Of a DNA stretch of 64,000 bases, positions 60,601-64,000 are shown piece after piece. The DNA comes from Sphagnum magellanicum. Taxonomy: Eukaryota > Streptophyta > Sphagnopsida > Sphagnales > Sphagnaceae. The number at the start of each line of letters is the position of its first letter. Position 1 is the stretch's first letter. The stretch is from assembly GCA_021904315.1 (NCBI GenBank), contig CM038922.1:3881347-3945346 (forward strand). The letters are read 5' to 3'. The notes beneath the pieces are model-generated. The model made no database searches. It was given only the letters and a program-made list of their open reading frames with translations, and had not been told where the DNA came from. The position numbers and the translations under genes are program-made.

Positions 60601-63530
60601 ACAAACTGTGCCTTCATCCAAGGTTCATTATTAAGAAAGTAGAGCAAGTCACACAACTGCAAGTCAGAATATCCCATTTGATGCTCTACAGCATTCCATT
60701 AAGACAGAACAAACTGCAGCAAAAGTTTCAGTGGTTGCCACATTTAAGGGTTGGAAATCAAATAATGTATCTCCCTTCTGTTATCAGGTATGGAGGTTTC
60801 CCAGTAATAATTATGTCTTAAGGCAAGACACTGTCTTGCAATGTGAGTCTACAACAGGATGACAGACAATGGGTGCTGTTGCCTTATGGCTGAAGGCTGC
60901 CCCTATGAGCAGAAAAGTCAAATTGAATGCATGAGCACCTCCCTTCTGTGGTAGTTGTAGGGGGTGGCTGAAACAGTGCAATTGAACAGAACCTGAAGTG
61001 GCTGAAAGCCGACGAGGCTGAGTGCAGATAATTTTGCATGGCTTCCCTGTATTCCACATGTGGTCAAGAATGTATTGTGGAACCTGAAAACATATCACAC
61101 ACAAGTGCAGTCAGATTGTAAGGGCTTGTAAGTGTAGTTGCAATCCAAGGTATCTCCTGCTGTATCTTTAGTCTGCTAGAAGGCATTACCAATTGCAAGT
61201 TCCCAAACTTTTTGATTCTGCGGTCTGATCTGATGAATTTTTTCTCATTTGCAGGATCTCACAGGCCTTCATTGCTGCAATTGACTCTGTGCTGTATTAA
61301 TCTTCTAGAGTCTAGCAGGAACAAGGGAGAGACCTGTGTAGTCTTGCCACAGCCTGTTTCACCAGCAATAATCAGCACCTGCATTGCAATTCAACAAATA
61401 AGAGAGACATTTTAGCCTCCTAATTCATGATGAGAGCTCAGTGGCTGGCAACCTGTATAACACCAAGCAACCACTAGTCTACTGCAGGTAAGCATCAACA
61501 ACAATGCAGTACCAAACGACAAGCTGATAGCTGAATCAAAGGAAAACGCATAGGAACAACTGCTGATTGTTTAGTACTTTGTGTCCTCTGAGGTTACTAG
61601 ATCCTTTCCTCTCAAAACTGAAATCAAAAGATATTTGCTTCTACAAATCCCAACTAGACCTAGATGCTAGAGAGCCAATAATCAACAATGTCAAATTTCA
61701 GTGACAACAAACTGTGATCTGCATCTGGAGCTATTGCCAGAACACTGAATCCTGACAACTTTTCTACCTGGTTCTTGTCCACAGCTGCTGTGATCACATC
61801 CTTGTAAGCAGCAATGGGTAGTTTTGCCCTCTGATCTGCCATCTGGCAATTTCCAGAAAGAGATCAAAATTCATGACAGACTGCATGGTTAAAAGAAAGG
61901 GCTCCTGACTAATAACCTAGTACGAGTTGGTTAAAGATGCAAGTATGAAGATCATGAAATAGTAAATCAGAAGTGACATGTATTGAAGAATAGTGAGCAA
62001 CTTCCTACACACAACTGCAAAGCCTCAAACATCCATTCCTTCCACTGCTCATTGCCCACTAAAAAGCCTGACTGAGGCAGAACACTCCTGTAATATTGTA
62101 AGGAGAAAAGTGGCCTTTTGCCATTGAAACTGACTCATACTTTACACATAATTGACCTTGCATCCTGCCAAAAGTTTAGACAACTCAAACCTGTTGTAAT
62201 CCTGGCATCTTTTGAAGCTGTGCAGCTAAAATTGCAGCTTGCATTGTGCCATTATCTGAAACTCCAGTGGAAGAAGTTTTGGGCCCACCACCATTTTGTA
62301 CATTGCCCTTCCCTCCTGGAGCTGTACCTGGTGTTGAAATTCTTTGTATACTAGCACCACCAGACACAGTTCCCTTTGACACCACTTCCTCGTCAGTGGG
62401 CGGGAAGTGTGTGAAATGTTCGATCAGAACTTCCTGTGTTGCTGTTGAGAAGGAAAGTGTTGTCAGAGAGGATTCATCTTTCGAGTGTTGCTTCACCACC
62501 TTAGAAACTGTAATATATCGCTGATTTCCTTTACTGGAAACCCATAATCAGAACAACCCATTTACACTCTGTCAACAAATACTCACAGTTTGCTAGAAGG
62601 AATGGGGGGTTAAAAAAAAGAGGGACTGATACAGTGAGGCCAACAATCTAGCTTGCTAGAGTCATGCACTTGGAACAAAGCTACAATTGTGGCCTGAAAG
62701 TGATTTACATGCAGTCTCAAGAAATGGTTTGTGTAGTTGGAGGTCACTGACCCGTGACTCTTTGATTTCAGCCCCATTTTCTTGCAGAGGTCATGCACCA
62801 TGGCTCTGTCATCATTGCTTAAGTCTGTTTCAAAACTCATCTCTGCAGATGCCACACACCACCACTGCACATTAACAATTTCCATATTGGGTTTAGGGTT
62901 TAGGCCTTAGGCTTTACCTACCCACAAGAACTTTGATCCACCAAAGTAGAACCCACAAATGATCCCTTCTCTCAGCTGACAGAAAATGATATCTCAATTG
63001 CAGAATTGATCACAAAAATAGTGGAAGAAGACGAATCAAGCCAGTGGCATTAATCCAGTAGCATGGATTCCCATGTTTCTACTGAAGAATTGTGAACAAT
63101 ATGAGTGGTGTGTTCTGGGGACTGAAAGCAAGAAAATTACGTCTTCCTGAAACATGAGCAAATCCAATGAAATTGGTAGCAGACAGTGCCAATAGAGGAT
63201 GGGATCAACCGACGAAGCTCTTTTTGTGACTGCTGCACATGAGATGGAAAAACGAGAAGAAGGCAAAAACAGACGAAAAACAACACACCCAAAAAAAAAA
63301 CTCAAAGTGCTCCATGAGTGCCAAGACTTCTTGGTTTTGCACAAAGAAGGGTTGAAGGAAGAGGCGAGAGAACCATTGCTGTCGGAAGCTCTGAATTGCT
63401 CCAATCTTGCTGCGATGGTGATCCGATCAGATTCAGACACCATCCCCGCTGACAATCTTCTATTGCCAAGACCCTTCCCTACAGTAACCCTTTTACCACC
63501 AACCCCAGACGCTTTGAGCTCCTTCTCCAT
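54614..63530 (-). CDS. DExH-box RNA helicase, R3H-DEIH-ankyrin (DExH6/NIH type)
   Basis: Nineteen GT-AG exons (63530-63374, 62842-62752, 62533-62191, 61842-61768, 61378-61334, 61083-60993, 60515-60457, 59832-59656, 59452-59400, 59169-59136, 58967-58878, 58631-58161, 57930-57550, 57302-57138, 56900-56456, 56179-55842, 55718-55551, 55286-55119, 55000-54614) join in frame to 1245 residues. Order: R3H nucleic-acid-binding domain (about 53-100), Walker [10 protein letters not shown] (228-236), DEIH (347-350), SAT (379-381), two ankyrin repeats (about 480-536) inserted between the RecA modules, [12 protein letters not shown] (651-662), QREGRAGR (700-707), HA2/OB region (about 745-1030), and a Gly/Arg/Gln-rich tail. 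This is the architecture of Arabidopsis nuclear DEIH helicase (NIH, DExH6) and, without YTH, of animal YTHDC2. It is an ATP-driven RNA or RNA/DNA unwinding enzyme. Introns are 118-624 nt. All catalytic motifs are intact. Confidence 0.95.
62889..62904 (+). promoter_or_regulatory. Telo-box repeats in helicase intron 1
   Basis: Two joined TTTAGGG units (AAACCCTAAACCC on the gene strand) lie 47 bases upstream of exon 2. Telo-box words near the 5' end are common in plant genes for RNA processing and translation; a role here is inference. Confidence 0.4.
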
Positions 63531-63665
63531 CTCGATTATCCCTTGTTTCTCTCTTTTCTTTTTTATGAACTACAACTCCAGCTGCCTCCTGCTGGTTGAG
63601 TCCAAACCCTTGTGGATTCCAATATCTGCATAGCTACTTCTACCCAACTACAATGCTTGCCAGAA

Positions 63666-63680
63666 CTAATATATATATGG
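63666..63680 (-). promoter_or_regulatory. Likely TATA box of the helicase gene
   Basis: The gene strand reads CCCCATATATATATTAG about 140 bases before the ATG, a normal distance for a TATA box plus a 100-nt leader. 63681-64000 has no ORF of note and would be promoter. Confidence 0.35.
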
Positions 63681-64000
63681 GGTTTCGATCGAACCCAGAG
63701 ATCTTAAGCGCAGTGCAAAACTTCCAAGTACGTCGCGACCCAAACCGAGAAACCTGCGCCGGGTTGGCCTATTCTCAAGTCAAAACCGATTGCACATGCT
63801 CAACAAATCTCTCGAATAACTGAAAAGCCTCCAGAAGTGCCTCCAATGGAAAAATGCATATTGGGGATTAGGGTGCAGTGATCAAGAGCGTGTTATATTA
63901 TGCTCCTTGTGTCACTTGACAGTGCCACCCTAAAACCGTAATGACCTGCCAGAAATTTTGCAGTGTATCTGGAGATAACCTTTTTAGAAAGCATATTTTT

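Noticed and set aside
7150..64000. CRISPR arrays, bacterial operons, riboswitches
   Set aside because: None is expected in plant nuclear DNA and no regular repeat-spacer pattern was seen; the regular arrays present have no unique spacers.

Overview
This is a nuclear window from a large, repeat-rich land-plant genome. The evidence is a plant ABCG half-transporter, a plant-type DExH RNA helicase split by 18 short GT-AG introns, a PEBP gene, and decayed plant Ty1-copia, Ty3-gypsy and PIF/Harbinger elements in A+T-rich DNA. Three intact genes in 64 kb, old transposons riddled with stops, and a short match to the organellar trnS-GCU gene fit a fern or another large-genome vascular plant. The sequence alone does not fix the species.

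Layout. 1-1100: end of a Ty1-copia element. 1190-2035: tandem repeat. 3042-4532: dead PIF/Harbinger transposase, with an unidentified decayed minus-strand coding stretch beside it to about 5200. 5385-10130: tandem and direct duplications. 11365-11665: short direct and inverted repeats upstream of an intact, intron-less ABCG transporter (12185-14473, plus). 16117-18091, minus: a complete three-exon PEBP gene that converges on the transporter and encodes a predicted signal peptide. 18950-25450: repeats, a degenerate satellite-like array, a gag-like remnant with a zinc knuckle, and a very A+T-rich block. 25930-30990: degenerate Ty3-gypsy element. 31000-50800: gene-poor repeats, including a 2-kb diverged duplication that carries an unidentified ORF, degenerate CCTA/TAGG tracts and two tRNA-like SINE heads. 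51140-53225: remnant of a Helitron-type PIF1 helicase followed by an endonuclease domain. 54176-54391: recent 108-bp duplication. 54614-63530, minus: complete DExH helicase (R3H, DEIH helicase core split by ankyrin repeats, HA2/OB, basic tail).

The three genes do not form a pathway. The transporter is likely a membrane lipid or cuticle exporter, the helicase acts on nuclear or cytoplasmic RNA, and the PEBP protein looks secreted. The most notable items are the signal-peptide PEBP with an atypical exon plan, the PIF1-endonuclease element in a plant, and the conserved but unidentified ORF at 44476-44889. Exon boundaries of the helicase and PEBP genes were worked out by hand from reading frame and GT-AG consistency; every junction preserves frame.
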